From positions 62,001 to 126,000 of the forward strand of contig NZ_JAKKSL010000001.1 of NCBI RefSeq assembly GCF_022669015.1: a stretch of 64,000 bases of DNA, written 5' to 3'. Below the pieces are notes generated by a model. That model saw nothing but the letters and a program-made list of their open reading frames with translations, was not told the origin of the DNA and ran no database searches. Origin of the DNA: Colwellia maritima (lineage in GTDB: Bacteria > Pseudomonadota > Gammaproteobacteria > Enterobacterales > Alteromonadaceae). The translations under genes were made by a program, and so were the position numbers. This document shows, one piece after another, positions 9,237 through 19,259 of this stretch (position 1 is the stretch's first letter; each line of letters opens with the position of its first letter).

Positions 9237-10148
9237 TTATTTATGTTCAATTTCTGTCGTGTTTTTACGCATTTTTTCAAGCCTAATATCTTTTTCATGC
9301 CAGAACTGCATTAGCCATTTTTGAAAAGCTATCTTGTGTGCCCTATCATTAGCATAATCACCACTGAGTTCAGAACTAATTTCTTGTGTATGTATTACAA
9401 TATGCACCGTATTAATACGTCCACTTAGAAAATCACCAAAATTTGGAATTCCTTCAGGATAATAAATTGTCACATCCACGATTGTCGTTAAATATTCGCC
9501 CATCGCGTCAAGAACAAAGGCAACACCGCCCGCTTTAGGCTTTAACAAATGATGATAAGGTGAGTTTTGTTTATCATGTTTCACTTGCGTATAACGAGTC
9601 CCCTCAATAAAGCTCATAATACTGACAGGCTTATGTTTAAATTTTTCACATGCTTTACGGGTAGTTTCTAAATCTTTTCCCCGTAAATGAGGATTTTTTT
9701 TCAAAAAAGCTTGTGAGTAACGTTTCATAAAAGGAAAGTCTAACGCCCACCAAGCTAATCCTAAAATGGGAACATAAATTAATTCTTTCTTTAAGAAAAA
9801 TTTTAAAAAAGGTATTTGACCATGTAACACCCTTTGCAGCACAACAATATCCACCCAACTTTGATGATTTGCTAACACCAAATACCAATCTTTTTTACTT
9901 AATGCTTCTAAGCCGGTTATTTGAAACTTCATCCTTGTAAAGAGCTTTTGATTAAGCGTGTTAATTGCCACCCAGTTACTCGCCATGAGATCCAACAAAT
10001 AACTGAATATTTTTTGTGAGAAATTTAAAGGAATTAAAGCCTTAAACAACGAAAATACAACAATAGGTATAACCCAAAATACCGTATTAATGGCATATAA
10101 ACTAAAAGACAGAATAGCAATAAGTGGTGCAGGTAGAAAATTAAGCAT
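9237..10148 (-). CDS. yihG: Lysophospholipid acyltransferase, YihG type
   Basis: A membrane-associated acyltransferase of about 303 residues from the PlsC superfamily, resembling E. coli YihG throughout. An N-terminal hydrophobic helix precedes the HX4D catalytic motif N-H-Q-S-W-V-D. Further matches are W-A-L-D-F-P-F-M-K-R-Y-S, R-G-K-D-L-E-T-T-R, and F-I-E-G-T-R-Y-T, which corresponds to the acceptor-binding block. Such enzymes transfer an acyl chain to a lysophospholipid. The start is uncertain: I use the ATG at 10148, but an in-frame TTG at 10175 adds nine residues that resemble the E. coli N-terminus. Confidence 0.9.
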   Translation of the reverse strand: MLNFLPAPLIAILSFSLYAINTVFWVIPIVVFSLFKALIPLNFSQKIFSYLLDLMASNWVAINTLNQKLFTRMKFQITGLEALSKKDWYLVLANHQSWVDIVVLQRVLHGQIPFLKFFLKKELIYVPILGLAWWALDFPFMKRYSQAFLKKNPHLRGKDLETTRKACEKFKHKPVSIMSFIEGTRYTQVKHDKQNSPYHHLLKPKAGGVAFVLDAMGEYLTTIVDVTIYYPEGIPNFGDFLSGRINTVHIVIHTQEISSELSGDYANDRAHKIAFQKWLMQFWHEKDIRLEKMRKNTTEIEHK

Positions 10149-10371
10149 GGTAAAAGCGTTTAAATAGTTACACAAAAATAAATTAACTATATTTAATCAC
10201 GCTTTGCCAACAATTTGTATTTTTAATTAATTTATAGCAAAAGAGATATGCTTTATTGCTATTTAGGCGCACAATAATGTCTAGCTTTAAAGGTGAATTA
10301 TTACCTATATAAGTTGAATGACTACCCAGTTTTTAGCATACTAAATCTAGCAAATAATAACAGGAGGAAAA

Positions 10372-11534
10372 ATGAATTTTAATAGAGCTGTAATCAAAGT
10401 GGGTAGTGCTTTAGTCGCACCTGCCAAAAATGGTTGTAGCGGTAAGTATATTTTAGCAATAGCGCAATTTATTACTAAATGCCATCAACAAGATAAAGAA
10501 GTTATTCTAGTCTCCTCAGGAGGAGTCGCAGCCGGCCGAAGTGTTATTCGTCATGGTAGTCCAGAATTGTCAGTCTCAATGAAAAAAGCTATGTCAAGTG
10601 TTGGTCAGATGAAGATGATGGCAAACTGGCAACGATTTTTTGATATTCCTTGCAGTCAAATATTAATCACACAAGATGATCTTGAAGACCGTGAACGCTA
10701 TATATCTATAAAAGACACCATCCAAATTCAATTAGAAAATGGCATTCTTCCCATCGTTAATGAAAATGATACGGTAACAACTGAAGATTTAAAAGTAGGT
10801 GATAATGACAACCTTTCAGCCTTAGTTGCACAAGCGTGTGAAGCTGATTGTCTATTCATTTTGAGTGATATAGACGGTGTATTTACTAAAGATCCTAACA
10901 TTCATGATGATGCGATATTAATTCCTAAAATTGATGAAATTACCGATGAAATATATGCAATGGCGGCATAAGCCGAAACCATTTATCTACCGGCGGAATG
11001 AAAACAAAAATAGAAGCAGCAGAAAAAGCCACAGAACACGGTATTAACACTTTTATTCTCAACGGCACCAAAAGTGAAGTATTTGAATCATTAATACGCG
11101 GCGTGAATCCAGGAACGCTTTTTTCTGCTGAGCAAAACACCATAAAAGCTAAAAAACACTGGCTTAAGCATACGGTGAAGAGTCACGGCCGAATAACTCT
11201 AGATAAAGGTGCTGTAAATGCTCTTTTAAACAAAGGTGCTTCATTATTACCCATTGGCATTAAGTCTGTCGCAAGAATATTCGATGTGGGTGACTGTGTT
11301 GACTTAATTGATCAGCAAACTAAAACCATTATAGCAAAAGGTATTACCCAATATAGTAATAAAGAATTAAAGCGTATAAAGGGTAAACACAGCGACGAAA
11401 TTAAGCTCATTCTAGGGCATGATGACGGTGATGAGGTCATACATCGCGATGATATGGTTGTTATTGAACAAAATATTGAAGTTAAACCTGCCAAAGTCGC
11501 GCCGAAAGAAACTGAAATCAAAGGAACAGAATAA
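10372..11534 (+). CDS. proB: Glutamate 5-kinase (one frame error)
   Basis: The first enzyme of proline synthesis, phosphorylating glutamate in the cytoplasm. The amino-acid-kinase domain (residues about 1-255) shows K-V-G-S-A-L-V, V-S-S-G-G-V-A-A-G, N-E-N-D-T-V, and G-D-N-D-N-L-S-A-L-V-A. The C-terminal PUA domain follows (about 280-365). The frame breaks around the G pairs at 10962-10966. Adding one G restores H-L-S-T-G-G-M-K-T-K, the usual nucleotide-binding segment. An AGGAGG ribosome-binding site precedes the ATG. proA follows one base after the stop, so this is a proBA operon. Confidence 0.93.
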
Positions 11535-11535
11535 A

Positions 11536-12792
11536 ATGCAACAATTTAATATGGCAAAAATGGCAACAAATGCAAAAGTCGCAAGTAGGGTTGCAGCTCA
11601 GCTCACAACAATTGAAAAAAATGCGTTATTAAATAGTATTGCTGATGCCATTGAGAGCAATAGTGATCAAATTATTAAAGAAAACAGTAAAGATATCGAA
11701 GCCGGTAGAGAAAAAGGCTTAGCTGAAGCTATGCTTGATAGGCTTTTATTAACCGAACAAGGCATTAAAGACATAAGTAGCGCTATTCGCGAAATAGTCG
11801 CTTTAACCGATCCTGTTGGTGATATTGCTAACTTATCGTTACGCCCTAATGGCATGCAAGTAGGCAAAATGCGCATACCTTTAGGTGTTATTGCCATGAT
11901 TTATGAAGCACGCCCTAATGTGACTGCTGAAGCTGCCGCATTGTGTATAAAGTCAGGTAATGCCGTTATTCTTCGCGGTGGCTCTGAGGCCATTCATTCT
12001 AATTTAGCCTTGGCCAATTGTTTACATCAAGTACTCACTGAGCATGGCGTTGATAAGAATGTTGTCAGTGTTATTCCTGATACTAGCCGCAGTGTTATTG
12101 AACAGTTATTAAAACAGAGTGATACAATCGATTTAGTGATCCCGCGTGGCGGAGAAGGCTTAATTCGCTACGTGAGTGAAAATAGTCGTATTCCTGTTAT
12201 TCAGCACTTTAAAGGCGTTTGTCACTTATTTATTGATAAATATGCTGATTTGAACAAAGCCATCAATATTTTAGTTAACGGCAAAACCCGCCGACCCAGT
12301 GCCTGTAACTCACTCGAAACCTTGTTAGTACACAAGGATATTGCAGATGAATTTTTACCCTTAGCAGCTAAAGCATTAGCGGATGCCGCAAATGTTAAAA
12401 TTCATGCCTGTGAAAAAAGTCTGCCATATTTTAACAATGCTGAACAAGCAACGGACGATGATTATCACGCTGAGTACTTAGCCCAAGAAATTGCCGTTAA
12501 AGTTGTCGATAGCTACGATGATGCCGTTGCTCATATTAATGCATTTACTTCAGACCATACCGAAGTGATTGTTACGCAAGATACCTCTCGTGCCCAACAG
12601 TTTATACGACAAATCAACTCCTCTGTTGTTATGGTTAATGCCTCATCAAGATTTTCTGATGGTAACCAATTAGGACTTGGCTCTGAAATTGGTATATCAA
12701 CTGACAAGCTCCATGCTTATGGTCCAATGGGTCTTGAATCATTAACTACAGAAAAATTTGTTGTTTACGGTGATGGACAAATAAGAGAGTAA
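11536..12792 (+). CDS. proA: Glutamate-5-semialdehyde dehydrogenase (gamma-glutamyl phosphate reductase)
   Basis: A 418-residue NADPH-dependent aldehyde-dehydrogenase-family enzyme that reduces gamma-glutamyl phosphate, the second step of proline synthesis. Family motifs are present: P-L-G-V-I-A-M-I-Y-E-A-R-P-N-V-T, L-R-G-G-S-E-A-I, the catalytic Cys in R-R-P-S-A-C-N-S-L-E-T, and the C-terminal G-L-G-S-E-I-G-I-S-T-D-K-L-H-A-Y-G-P-M-G. The ATG at 11536 follows GGAACAG and matches the family length; longer upstream reading would run inside proB. Confidence 0.96.
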   Translation: MQQFNMAKMATNAKVASRVAAQLTTIEKNALLNSIADAIESNSDQIIKENSKDIEAGREKGLAEAMLDRLLLTEQGIKDISSAIREIVALTDPVGDIANLSLRPNGMQVGKMRIPLGVIAMIYEARPNVTAEAAALCIKSGNAVILRGGSEAIHSNLALANCLHQVLTEHGVDKNVVSVIPDTSRSVIEQLLKQSDTIDLVIPRGGEGLIRYVSENSRIPVIQHFKGVCHLFIDKYADLNKAINILVNGKTRRPSACNSLETLLVHKDIADEFLPLAAKALADAANVKIHACEKSLPYFNNAEQATDDDYHAEYLAQEIAVKVVDSYDDAVAHINAFTSDHTEVIVTQDTSRAQQFIRQINSSVVMVNASSRFSDGNQLGLGSEIGISTDKLHAYGPMGLESLTTEKFVVYGDGQIRE

Positions 12793-12823
12793 TCAAACGA
12801 TTTACAAACGCCAATCATAATAA

Positions 12824-12855
12824 TTATCCCCAACTGTATTGGGGATAAATTTTCC
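12824..12855 (+). terminator. Rho-independent terminator after proBA
   Basis: A perfect 10-bp inverted repeat TTATCCCCAA / TTGGGGATAA with a five-base loop, followed by ATTTT, lies 31 bases after the proA stop. It can also serve the convergent ccoG remnant on the minus strand. Confidence 0.8.
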
Positions 12856-12879
12856 AGAGTTAGTATTACTGATTAAAAA

Positions 12880-14469
12880 CTATTTAATTCCAGTATAGAA
12901 AATCATTGTTTTATATAGTGAAATCTGTGGTTGTTCTATAGATTTAATGGTAAAACTAATATCAATTATTGCTTGATTCATTTTTTCACTATCAACAGAC
13001 AAAGTCAGAGGAAATTCTCTCATGACACCAAGCATTCACCATTAAATTTTTAGGTAACCTCAGCTCGGCTTAATAAATCTTTCTATAATGGCTATTTTTA
13101 CTAACTTCTTCGTTAAATTCACTTGCAATAGACTAGCTATTGACGCGTAAATTTGCCTTGAATTAAGCAAAACTATCTCATTATAGTGATAAGAGGGAAA
13201 TTAAACACTAGTTTTCAATGAGTTAAAAACTTCTTAACCCGAGTTGAGGTTAGGTAAGGTTAAATTAGCGTTTTCAAGACCCGCAACTGAAATTTCATAA
13301 TGTAAATTTTCTTTGGGTTTTATTAAGTATTTTCAACGTATAGGTATTCTCTACAATACCTAAATAATTAGTACGGTAAAGCATATTTCTATCTCGTAAA
13401 ATAGAAGCCTCTAATGGAATTCGAGTGCTTATCCAATAGCTTGTTAATGTAAAAATAATCATAGTGAAAAGCCCGTAGGCAATCACTTTATAATTGATTC
13501 TTTTGATTTTTCATTCGATAACGCTTGCTCACTAGTAAATGAAATTAAACCTTTTGAGTAATTAAAACGCTCCATTGTTTCATCGCACGCATCGATACAC
13601 AAAGCGCAATTAATACACTCATATTGTAAACCATTACGTATATCAATCCCCGTAGGGCAAACTTCCACACAAAGGTTACAATCAACACAATCACCCAAGC
13701 CAAACGCCTTAGGATCATCTTTCAATTTACGAGGTGATCTTTTTTCACCACGAGATTTATCATAGGCAACCAACAAGGTGCTTTTATCAAACATTGCCGC
13801 TTGAAACCTTGCATAGGGACACATGTCAGTACAAACCTTTTCTCTTAACCAACCTGCATTACCATAGGTGCATAACGTAAAAAAACAGAGCCAAAACGTG
13901 ACTGTACCAGAACAATCCAGTTGGACAATATTATTATATAACTGGGTAACAGGAACAAAATAAGAAATAAAGGTACTAGCACTAATAAGTGACATTAATA
14001 ACCATAGAAAATGTTTTATACCTTTTTTCTGAAGTTTATTAAATGTCATTGGCTGTTTATCAAGTGCAACTCGTTGATTTCTTGTCCCTTCCACTCTATG
14101 TTCTACCCACACATAAGCTAATGTCCATACAGTTTGCGGACAAACAAAACCACACCACACACGCCCTAACCAAGATGTCACAAAAAATAACGAAAAGGCT
14201 CCAACCATAAAAATACTGGCTAACAAAATAAAATCTTGCGGCCAAAAAGTTACAGAAAAAAATCTGAACTGTTGCTTAGCAATATCAAGCAAAATAGCTT
14301 GCTGACCGTCATATTGAATAAACGGTAGTGAAATAAATATAAAAATTAATATCCAACTAAGTAATCGTCGGATTTTTTGATAAACCCCTTTTTGCTCTCG
14401 AACATAGATTGATTCGTTAGATTTATAGGGTTTAATAATTAGGTTTTCTTCTTGAAGATCAAAGTTCAT
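12880..14469 (-). pseudogene. ccoG: FixG/CcoG (RdxA)-type cbb3 oxidase assembly protein, interrupted by a MITE
   Basis: The N-terminal two thirds match CcoG, a membrane copper-handling protein used to assemble cbb3 oxidase. Visible are transmembrane helices, W-C-G-F-V-C-P-Q-T-V-W, and two 4Fe-4S motifs, C-V-D-C-N-L-C-V-E-V-C-P and C-I-N-C-A-L-C-I-D-A-C. Base errors near 13494 and 13315-13317 break the frame but are repairable. The periplasmic C-terminal domain is then cut by a 194-bp insertion at 13057-13250. The downstream remnant, 12880-13050, still encodes the FixG C-terminal end (E-F-P-L-T-L-S-V-D, later F-T-I-K-S-I-E-Q-P). Reading into the insertion ends after L-P-N-L-N-S-G, so the last 70 or so residues are lost. 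Whether the shortened protein works is unknown. Confidence 0.85.
13057..13250. mobile_element. MITE with IS982-type ends inside ccoG
   Basis: A 194-bp element with no coding capacity. Its ends are ACCTCAGCTCGG on the left and, inverted on the right, ACCTCAACTCGGGTTAAG. It is flanked on both sides by the direct 6-bp duplication TAGGTA (13051-13056 and 13251-13256). The ends match the terminal repeats of the IS982-family element at 58201-59198 but the interior does not, as expected for a non-autonomous element mobilised in trans. A second, diverged copy in opposite orientation lies at 52655-52862. Confidence 0.88.
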
Positions 14470-14505
14470 TGCTAGCTACAGCTTAATAATTAATTTACCA
14501 AGCTA

Positions 14506-14523
14506 TAACAAAAAACAGGCCAA
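14506..14523 (-). promoter_or_regulatory. Candidate sigma-54 promoter of ccoG
   Basis: On the minus strand TTGGCCTGTTTTTTGTTA gives GG-N10-GT, one base off the GG-N10-GC core of sigma-54 promoters, about 37 bases upstream of the ccoG ATG. The palindromic candidate activator sites lie about 80 bases further upstream and the gene before it encodes a sigma-54 activator. The match is imperfect and the assignment is inferential. Confidence 0.4.
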
Positions 14524-14585
14524 CAATGAAAAACTATAACGATTTGATTTTAAAGAATTAAATGTATCAACACCTTGATGTGTTA

Positions 14586-14617
14586 CACGATATATCGCGG
14601 ATAAGCGATATATCGTG
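14586..14617. promoter_or_regulatory. Perfect inverted repeat, candidate activator-binding site
   Basis: CACGATATATCGC and GCGATATATCGTG form a perfect 13-bp inverted repeat with a six-base spacer. Each arm itself contains the palindrome CGATATATCG. There is no T-run on either side, so it is unlikely to be a terminator. A near-identical site lies upstream of the regulator gene at 16071-16084. Confidence 0.6.
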
Positions 14618-14629
14618 CAATTTTCAATA

Positions 14630-16052
14630 CTAGCGAACTATATTGAGTTTTTTCATTTTTGATCTCAACGTGCTATCAGGCATGCCTAGAATTTTCGCAG
14701 CGCCAAGCATTACCGCCTATACGCCACTGACAAGCAGTTAATACCTCAATAATATAATTTTTTTCAACCTCAGCTAAAGTGCTTTTAGTTGAGATGCTAT
14801 TCTTTGGATGATGATTAAAACTTTGTTTAATATTCAGAATTTTTGTATTCGATAAAATAACTTCACGCTCAAGAATATTTTGTAATTCTCTAATGTTTCC
14901 TGGCCAATCATAGTGAGATAACTTAATTAAACTACGATTGTTTATTCCTGTTATATTCTTATTAAGCTTCTGATTTAACTTATGTAAAATACTGTTACAC
15001 AGCAATGGAATATCATCAATTCTATCTCTTAATGCAGGCACTTCTATTGGAAATACATTTAGCCTATAGTATAAATCCATTCGAAATAAACCTTGTTCAA
15101 CCATAGATAATAAGTTTCTGTTGGTAGCAGCAATAACCCTAATATCAACTTTTATTGTTTTAGTGCCACCCACTCGTTCAAATTCACGCTCTTGTAGCAC
15201 TCTCAATAACTTAGTTTGAGCTTCTGCTGATAGCTCACCAATTTCATCTAAAAATAACGTGCCTTTATCTGCTAACTCAAAACGCCCTTTACGCCTTTCA
15301 TTCGCCCCTGTAAAAGCCCCTTTTTCATGACCAAACAATTCGGATTCTAATAAATTAGCACTAAATGCCGAACAGTTAACTTTAACTAATGGAGAATTAC
15401 ATCGATGACTTAATTGGTGCAAATTGCGAGCAACTACTTCCTTTCCGGTTCCATTTTCACCTAAAATCAAAACAGTACTGTCTGTTTGGCTAACAATTTT
15501 TATTTGATCTAATAATCCTTTGAATAGAGGACTAATGCCTTCTAATCCTGATCCTGTCCGACTTTTATTTATTTCATCTTGCAAATAAGTATTTTCTTCT
15601 TGAAGTTTTTCGCTTAGTTCATTTACTTTTTTTAAAGCCTCCCGTAAATTAAAATCGGTCAACTTTTGTTGGCTTACATCCCGAAAAACAGCAACCGCAC
15701 CAATTAGTTCTCCTTCTTTGTACACAGGTGTTGACGTATATTCTACTGGAAAAAAACTGCCATCTTTTCGCCAAAATACTTCATTCGTCACTCGTCGCTT
15801 TACACCATCACGCATGGTGTTATAAATTTCACATTGCTCTACAGGATATTCATCGCCGTTTTCATGACTATGATGATGATATTGATGAATATTTTTACCC
15901 AGTAATTCCTGTGCAAGCCGACCAGTCATATGCTCCGCAGTCGGGTTAACAAAAACAGCATTTCCTTGTGCATCAAAACCATAAACCCCCTCACCTACAG
16001 CATTTAATAGCAATTCTGGGTCAGATAAAAACTGTTCGATTGTATGAGACAT
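14630..16052 (-). CDS. PAS-domain sigma-54-dependent transcriptional activator (one frame error)
   Basis: A protein of about 473 residues in the NtrC-type architecture. A PAS sensor domain spans about residues 8-130 ([19 protein letters not shown]). A short coiled-coil linker follows, then an AAA+ domain with Walker A G-E-N-G-T-G-K-E, the sigma-54 contact loop E-K-G-A-F-T-G-A, Walker [10 protein letters not shown], and [10 protein letters not shown]. The end is a Fis-type helix-turn-helix. That helix is out of frame until one A (plus strand, 14705-14706) is removed, giving [15 protein letters not shown] start at the ATG at 16052 behind GAGGTAC rather than the GTG at 16073. Signal and full regulon are unknown. 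Confidence 0.9.
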
Positions 16053-16070
16053 AAGTACCTCTTGCGTAAA

Positions 16071-16084
16071 CACGAAATATCGTG
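16071..16084. promoter_or_regulatory. Candidate autoregulatory site of the sigma-54 activator
   Basis: CACGAAATATCGTG lies 19 bases upstream of the activator's ATG. It differs by one base from the CACGATATATCG arm of the inverted repeat at 14586-14617. Two occurrences of the same palindrome flanking one regulator gene suggest it is the regulator's own recognition sequence. Confidence 0.5.
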
Positions 16085-16354
16085 CCTTCCTTAAACGAAT
16101 TATGATCGATTTTAGATAGAATTGAAAATATTATACTAATTAACAACAATATCCTTTCACATGTGTATTCAATTTTATGCAAAGATAATTACCACTTTTT
16201 AGTGCCATTTATTTAACTTCATCTAAAACGACATCTTGTTGCTGCTTTGTTTACCGTTAAAATATACGTATTTACTGTCATATGGTACTTGTACCTGAGG
16301 CGTTAACTAAGTATTCTATGCGGCCGTTTTTGGTCGATATTAAGTAGGTAAAAG

Positions 16355-17710
16355 ATGATAGGTTTTGATTATGGTACATCCAATTGTAGTGTTGCAGTGA
16401 TGAACAATGGTCAACCTAAAATAGTCTCACTATTAAACAACAATACTATCGCATCAAACTTGTATGCCCCCGATCGCGACATCATCACGCACTGGTTACA
16501 TCAACAATTAAAAGGTGAGCAGCAAGCCCATTTTGCAACTGAACGTAAAATACAACTATTAAAAGGACAAAGAGCGCTACGAGAGCTTACTTTAGATGGC
16601 ATTGATAGCGAATTGGTCTTTGGTAAATCAGCGTTGAATAAGTATTTGGAAGATCCAGAAGAAGGCTACTACATCAAATCGCCTAAATCTTTTCTTGGCG
16701 CTAGTGGCTTAGCACCACTACAAATTCAATTATTCGAAGATATTGTGGCGGCAATGATGAGTAATGTTAAAAAACTCACTGAAACAACGCTAGGCTATGA
16801 AATAACACAAACCGTTATTGGTCGACCAATAAACTTTCAAGGGTTACACGGTGAAGAGAGTAATAGGCAAGCCATAGAAGTATTGACTAACGCGGCTAAA
16901 CGCATTGGTTTTAAAGACGTTGAATTTCAGTTTGAACCCGTCGCAGCCGGTTTTGAGTTTGAAGCAAGTTTATCGAAAGAAACCCGTGTGTTAGTAGTGG
17001 ATATTGGTGGCGGCACAAGTGATTGTTCGTTCTTATTAATGGGACCAAAGTTAAGTCGTAGTGAAGACCGCACGCAACATTTGTTAGCCCACAGTGGAGT
17101 ACGTATTGCAGGTAATGATTTTGATATTCAACTTGCCTTACAAGGAATTATGCCAAGCTTAGGGATGAATAGTATGTTGAAAACAGGCAAACCTATGCCT
17201 ACAAGTAGTTTTTACCAAGCCTTAGCTATCAATAATATTAACGAGCAAACGGCTTTTTATAGTGCCAAGAATAGACGCGATCTAGTACAACTATCTCGCG
17301 ATGCCCAAGACACAAAGATGGTTGAGCGATTATTAACAGTACATGACCACAAACTGAGTTATCAATTAGTCAATGCCGCTGAGCAAGCTAAAATAACCTT
17401 ATCAGAACAAGATAAACACATGATTAACTTAGATAATATTAGCGAACAACTCAGTGCAGAAGTAACCAAAGATACATTACGTACAGCCAATGAGCGAACA
17501 CTTACAAGCATCGGTAATTTAATGCAATCCGCGGTAAATCAGGCCCAATGCCAACCAGACGTTATTTTTGTTACTGGTGGTACGGCTAAATCCCCGGTGT
17601 TAAGTGAATTTCTACAACAACAGATGCCTGACGTCCCAATTGTTGTTGGCGACCACTTTGGTAGTGTCACATCAGGTTTAGCTATTTGGGCTGAAAAAAT
17701 ATACTTATAA
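16355..17710 (+). CDS. yegD: Hsp70-like chaperone YegD
   Basis: A 451-residue DnaK-related ATPase lacking the usual substrate-binding domain, matching E. coli YegD. The ATPase fold is marked by the phosphate-1 motif I-G-F-D-Y-G-T-S-N-C at the N-terminus, V-I-G-R-P-I-N-F, E-P-V-A-A-G-F, the phosphate-2 motif V-V-D-I-G-G-G-T-S-D, and F-V-T-G-G-T-A-K-S-P near the end. Its clients are not established. It is monocistronic as far as can be seen. Confidence 0.92.
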   Translation: MIGFDYGTSNCSVAVMNNGQPKIVSLLNNNTIASNLYAPDRDIITHWLHQQLKGEQQAHFATERKIQLLKGQRALRELTLDGIDSELVFGKSALNKYLEDPEEGYYIKSPKSFLGASGLAPLQIQLFEDIVAAMMSNVKKLTETTLGYEITQTVIGRPINFQGLHGEESNRQAIEVLTNAAKRIGFKDVEFQFEPVAAGFEFEASLSKETRVLVVDIGGGTSDCSFLLMGPKLSRSEDRTQHLLAHSGVRIAGNDFDIQLALQGIMPSLGMNSMLKTGKPMPTSSFYQALAINNINEQTAFYSAKNRRDLVQLSRDAQDTKMVERLLTVHDHKLSYQLVNAAEQAKITLSEQDKHMINLDNISEQLSAEVTKDTLRTANERTLTSIGNLMQSAVNQAQCQPDVIFVTGGTAKSPVLSEFLQQQMPDVPIVVGDHFGSVTSGLAIWAEKIYL

Positions 17711-17926
17711 ATCATTATTTATACTGATAACATCGATTGAATTAACTCATCTATAAATACATGTGCTATAACTAAATAGACAGAGGGATTTTAATAGGTA
17801 GTAATGGTACGTTTTATAGGTGTTTTTTTCATCTATTTGATTTTGTTTAGTATCCAGACTCATATAAAATATACAGTTTGTCATTCTCATAATAATAATG
17901 TTGATTAAGTTTTAAGGAATTTTGCT

Positions 17927-18328
17927 ATGCTTCAGTCAGTTGACCTGCGTGATTATATGATTACAGGTCCAATCAAAGTAAGAGAAGATGCTAATCTATT
18001 CGATGCAATGAAAGCCATCATAGACAATAAAGTATCAGGGGTTTGTGTCATCAATGAAAATAAAACCCTCGTGGGAGTGCTTTCAGAAATGGATTGTTTA
18101 GCCGCGGTACTTAAAGCAACCTATAATCATGTAGGCGTTGGAGCAGTACGTGAATATATGACCAAAGAAAATCTCGTTGTTGCTCATCCAAACGATGATA
18201 TTATTGATGTGGCACAAGACATGTTACTCAAAAAGCATCGTCGCCGACCTGTCGTTGAAAATGGTGAACTCGTTGGACAAGTTTCCTGTCGGCAATTACT
18301 GACCGCAGTAAACAAATTTCATCGCTAA
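17927..18328 (+). CDS. Paired CBS-domain protein
   Basis: A 133-residue cytoplasmic protein made of two CBS motifs and little else. The first spans about residues 8-65 (V-S-G-V-C-V-I-N-E-N, V-G-V-L-S-E-M-D), the second about 75-130 (H-R-R-R-P-V-V-E-N-G-E-L-V-G-Q-V-S). Such free-standing CBS pairs bind adenine nucleotides and regulate other proteins, but no partner is evident from the neighbours. It converges on the TSUP gene. Confidence 0.88.
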   Translation: MLQSVDLRDYMITGPIKVREDANLFDAMKAIIDNKVSGVCVINENKTLVGVLSEMDCLAAVLKATYNHVGVGAVREYMTKENLVVAHPNDDIIDVAQDMLLKKHRRRPVVENGELVGQVSCRQLLTAVNKFHR

Positions 18329-18345
18329 AAGTTGTTTTACCACTA

Positions 18346-18476
18346 TCAATAATGCTGTGCTTATTTGAATGTTGCTAAACGGGTATTAGCAAGGTCGAAA
18401 TGATGTACATTGCAGACTGTTTATTAGAATCAATATTCGTTCTACCTCCTTGTATTCAGCACAGTATTACTATTGA
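18346..18476. repeat. Long-range inverted repeat between convergent genes
   Basis: CAATAATGCTGTGCTTA at 18346-18362 and its approximate inverse, TCAGCACAGTATTACTATTG at 18456-18475, bracket the gap between the CBS and TSUP genes. The arms could fold across about 90 bases and act as a shared transcription end. The arms are imperfect and the second overlaps the TSUP stop. Confidence 0.3.
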
Positions 18477-19236
18477 AAAAAAGCAGCCCCGCTCGCAAAA
18501 ACGGTCATTAGTAACACCATGATTTTCAAGGTTCTTGCTTTAACTTCAACCGCAAACTTAACCGCAATTTGCGCACCAACAATACTGCCAACGCCGAGTA
18601 GTATTCCAGGCAACCAGGCAATTTGATCCCTAATAATAAAAACCACTAAGGCAATACTTGTAAACACTACTGTAGCCACGACTTTCATTGCGTTAGCACG
18701 TAATAAATCGTAATTTAACATACCAACAAAAGTGGCTATCAACACAAAGCCAACACCTGCTTGTATAAAACCACCATAAAAACCGGCAGCAAAGGTTGCT
18801 AAAAGCCCAAGCTTGCTATCATAACAGCTTTTTCTTTTGCCAGTATCTGCTGCATTAGTGTCACTTTTAAAAATCACCCATAAAGACACCACGATCATAG
18901 TGCCAAGCAGTAAAGGTTTGAGTAATTCTACCTTAAGATAAGAGGCCGTTATTGCACCAACTAATCCACCAATGAATAGAGGAAAAAAACTGTCTTTAAT
19001 TGACGTTGCATCAAGTTTGTCGTGCTGATAAAAACCACGAGCAGCTGTTAACGACTGCATAAACACGCTTACCCTATTGGTTGCATTAGCAACATCCGCA
19101 GGTAGCTCATACATCATTAATGCGGGCAAGGATAAATTTGAGCCGCCTCCGCAAGTGTGTTAATAACACCCGCCATTAATCCGATAGTTATAAGGATAAT
19201 GGCCTGGTATATATCGATACTATCAATAATAGCCAC
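18470..19236 (-). CDS. TSUP-family (TauE/SafE) membrane permease (one frame error)
   Basis: A roughly 255-residue inner-membrane protein of the TSUP family, which moves sulfur-containing or related organic anions; the substrate here cannot be told. The N-terminal G-G-G-S-N-L-S-L-P-A-L-M motif is out of frame unless one C (plus strand, near 19149-19150) is added. Then a GTG at 19236 opens the expected first helix. Later landmarks are P-A-D-V-A-N-A-T-N-R-V-S and G-F-Y-G-G-F-I-Q-A-G-V-G. Hydrophobic segments are spread through the whole length. ppnP lies upstream on the same strand, ending 23 bases before the GTG. Confidence 0.85.
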
Positions 19237-19259
19237 GTTTTAGTTGCTCACTGCTATCA

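Noticed and set aside
14586..14617. The perfect inverted repeat after the sigma-54 activator could be a terminator.
   Set aside because: No T-run follows on either strand, the arms are AT-rich, and the same palindrome recurs upstream of the activator.
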